Both the position numbers and the translations under genes were made by a program. Positions 39,288-41,150 of a DNA stretch of 41,150 bases are shown here, one piece after another; within the stretch, counting starts at the first letter, position 1; the number at the start of each line of letters is the position of its first letter. The notes under the pieces are model-generated. The model did not search any database, was not told the origin of the DNA, and saw nothing but the letters and a program-made list of their open reading frames with translations. The DNA is taken from positions 1 through 41,150 of the forward strand of contig CALNPU010000011.1 in the NCBI GenBank assembly GCA_940588625.1, in the 5' to 3' direction. The stretch comes from an uncultured Caballeronia sp. Lineage in GTDB: Bacteria > Pseudomonadota > Gammaproteobacteria > Burkholderiales > Burkholderiaceae.

Positions 39288-40267
39288 ATGAATCAAATTC
39301 ATGCCATGCGTGTGTTCGTGCGAATGTCGGAAACCGAGAGTTTTCGGCGGGCCGCACAACAACTCGATGTATCAAACGCGCTCGTTACTCGCGCAATTGC
39401 AATGCTGGAAGCACATTTGCGCACCCGGTTAATCAATCGCACTACTCGTAACCTCTCACTGAAAGAAGCCGGCACGCGTAATCTTGAGGGTTGCCGCGCA
39501 TTGCTCGAAGAACTCGATCATCTCGAGTCGATGGTGGCGCATACTGAGGGCGACCCCAGTGGCACATTGGGCGTAGTAGCTTCCGGATCGCTTTCGCTGA
39601 TGGCGCTGACACCACTGATAGACGGCTTCCGGCAGGTCTATCCAAAGGTGAACGTACGGTTCCCCACCTTGTCCGAGCGTCATGTAGATCTGGTGGAAGA
39701 CGGCTTTGACGTCGGATCACGGCATTCATGGTGTCGAGCACGGCGTTGGTCGAACGCCCGGTCGCGACCAACACACTGATTCCCGTCGCGACGCCGGCTT
39801 ATCTTGAAGACACGGCTCGCCCAGCACCCTGGGCGACTTACTACACCACTCGTTCGTCGCGCTGCCCAGCGAAATGCGCAGCGCAACCTGGCACTTCCGG
39901 CATCGCAACAACGGCAGCGCAGATCAAGTCACGCTCGCGCCTGTCTATACTGTCAACAGCGCGTTGATGGTGCGGCTGGGAACGCTTGCACACATGGGCA
40001 TTTCCATCATTCCCCGAAGGGATTGTTGCGGCAGATCTGGAGAATGGTTCGCTGGTACGTGTGCTTGGCGATTATGCAATCGATGATCCGGACGTGAAGG
40101 TGTAGATCGTTTATCCGGGACGCCAGTATCTGCCGGCCAAGACGCGCGCGTTCATTAACTACACGCTCGAACACATGGGCCCGGGCAGAGAAGTCGGATT
40201 GCCCCAGCCGGAAACCGTTCTCGCACGGCTTTCGATGGTGCCGCCGACAAGCGCGGTGGTTAATTAA
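39288..40267 (+). pseudogene. LysR-family transcriptional regulator, broken
   Basis: ATG 39288 (after GAGG-like AGAGGTAAGAGACG) starts MNQIHAMRVFVRMSETESFR; the HTH (RAAQQLDVSNALVTRAIAML) and linker helix are intact, then LRTRLINRTTRNLSLKEAG. The effector domain is broken: shifts near 39710 and 39830 precede the piece SEMRSATWHFRHRNNGSADQ; another near 40015 leads to EGIVAADLENGSLVRVLGDY; and an in-frame TAG stands near 40104-40106 where Gln is expected (DDPDVKV-stop-IVYPGRQYL). Reading ends at TAA 40265. The DNA-binding part alone could still be translated (163 residues). Confidence 0.87.
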
Positions 40268-40305
40268 CTGACACAGATTTTCCAGGTTGGCGGGGAGGCC
40301 GTTCG

Positions 40306-41060
40306 ATGCCGATTCGCAGCCGGCAATATGACCGAGATGTCTTCACTGCAACAAACGCGGCGTTTGGTTACTCCCTGCAGCTCCAGGAATCACAGCTCGA
40401 CGCGCAAACCGCCGTGCTTGCTCACGGTTGCGCAGTGGTATGCCCTTTCGTGAACGACATCCTGGACGAAGCCACCCTGGAAACGCTTCACGAAGACGGC
40501 ACGCAACTCGTGACGCTATGCTCGGCAGGTTTTAATCACGTCGATCTGGCAGCGGCAGTCCAGCTTAGAATTGGCGTGGTACGTGTGCCTGCGTATTCAC
40601 CGCATGCGGTGGCCGAGTATACCGCCGGGTTGATCCTGACGTTGAATCGTAAACTGCATCGCGCGTATGCCCGGACTCGCGATGGTGATTTTTCGCTTAA
40701 CGGCCTGCTGGGTTTCGACCTGCACGGCAAGACGCTCAGGATTATTGGCACGGGCGTGATCGGGCGGGTATTCAGACGCATCATGGCCGGGTTTGGGATG
40801 AAGCTGCTGGCGTTTATCCGGGCGCGCCAGCAGCCGATCTTCTCTTCTACAATCGGGGGCGCGTTATGTGCCGCTGGATACGCTGCTGAGTCCGACATTG
40901 TCAGCCTGCATTGCCCGCTTTTACCTTCCACCTATCACCTTATCGACGACGCCGCACTCGCCCGCATGAAACACGGGCAATGCTGATTAATAATACAGGC
41001 CGCGGCGGCTTGATCGACAGCCAGGCACTCATTTGCGCCTTGAAAAGTGGCCAGTTGGGC
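40306..41060 (+). pseudogene. D-2-hydroxyacid dehydrogenase (D-lactate dehydrogenase-like), broken
   Basis: NAD-dependent D-lactate dehydrogenase family. ATG 40306, preceded by GGGGAGG, starts MPIRSRQYDRDVFTATNAAF, then VVCPFVNDILDEATLETLHE, LVTLCSAGFNHVDLAAAV and the Rossmann loop IIGTGVIGRVFRRIMAGFGM. About residues 175-197 are scrambled by two compensating frameshifts (the expected GARYVPLDTLL lies in another frame), after which AESDIVSLHCPLLPSTYHLI is normal. The frame then breaks near 40980, where MLINNTGRGGLIDSQALICA, carrying the catalytic Arg, is in another frame. After LKSGQLGH (about 41060) similarity ends, so the catalytic Glu/His region is missing. Confidence 0.82.
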
Positions 41061-41150
41061 CATCCCAGCTATATGAACGCTTCCCGTTTGCGAAGGGTTT
41101 TTCGTGTGTTCTGGTGGACAGGATGGGCTGCAGTACTATATATCGGGCCT
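41061..41150. other. Unassigned sequence at the right edge
   Basis: After the dehydrogenase remnant the last 90 bp do not match the expected continuation of that gene. One plus-strand frame stays open to the edge, but I do not recognise it. It may be another deletion junction. Confidence 0.3.

Noticed and set aside
1..41150. Sequencing error as the source of all frameshifts
   Set aside because: Nonsense substitutions and multi-base deletions occur, many indels are outside homopolymers, and over 17 kb of housekeeping genes show no frame error at all. Single-lesion cases (binding protein at 1149, ATPase at 18606) could still be errors.
1..41150. CRISPR arrays, insertion sequences, prophage or integrase genes
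   Set aside because: No regularly spaced repeats and no transposase, integrase or phage structural proteins were recognised on either strand; the only transposase-like sequence is the desaturase tail.

Overview
This window looks like a chromosome segment of a Burkholderia-sensu-lato betaproteobacterium whose genome is being reduced. Gene content and order (desaturase-nadA-nadC, rsmB-like-purN, ribF-ileS-lspA-coaBC-dut, clpS-clpA, icd, rluE) and the protein sequences are Burkholderiaceae-like. A dense set of broken genes sits among perfectly intact housekeeping genes. I count 16 intact protein genes and about 24 pseudogenes or gene fragments. No insertion sequence, phage gene, CRISPR array, tRNA or rRNA was found. 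A recently host-restricted symbiont, such as the leaf-nodule Burkholderia/Caballeronia type, is the best inference, but the species cannot be named from the sequence alone.

Layout. 1-2011 (minus): a decayed basic/polar amino-acid ABC importer (two permeases and a binding protein). 2374-7967 (minus): intact nadC and nadA, a membrane fatty-acid desaturase with an unusual C-terminal tail, an rRNA m5C methyltransferase and purN. 8146-13963 (plus): intact ribF, ileS, lspA and coaBC. 13911-15348 (plus): a broken flavin monooxygenase and a broken dut. 15373-21853 (minus): a six-gene sugar operon (DeoR regulator, binding protein, ATPase, permease, PfkB kinase, GatZ/KbaZ-like protein) in which every gene is broken, although a perfect palindromic operator candidate is still present. 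21895-23190 (minus): a broken amino-acid permease. 23277-25888 (minus): intact clpA and clpS. 26349-26858 (plus): cspA with promoter and terminator. 27099-27756 (minus): a decayed DUF2442/DUF4160 pair. 27962-31486: intact icd (minus), then rluE, a tiny secreted His/Lys-rich protein and a DUF192 protein (plus). 31843-33940 (plus): a heavily damaged EF-G gene. 34094-36243 (plus): fused remnants of a cupin gene and a dipeptide ABC importer. 36235-38709 (minus): two tandem, broken aspartate:alanine-exchanger-family transporters. 39288-41150 (plus): a broken LysR regulator and a broken D-2-hydroxyacid dehydrogenase running towards the window end.

How the genes work together. What survives is central: NAD, purine, flavin and CoA synthesis, translation, lipoprotein processing, ClpAP proteolysis and the TCA cycle. 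What is lost is mostly uptake and environmental metabolism: one amino-acid ABC importer, one APC permease, one peptide importer, two AspT-type exchangers, one sugar importer with its catabolic enzymes, two regulators and a fermentation enzyme. Many broken genes still show the ATGA/TGATG overlaps of their former operons. The lesions are small indels, in-frame nonsense codons and larger deletions that fuse gene remnants.

No undescribed multigene system is evident. The points most worth following up are the loss of dut, the KMSKW change in isoleucyl-tRNA synthetase, the transposase-like tail of the desaturase, and the deletion junctions.
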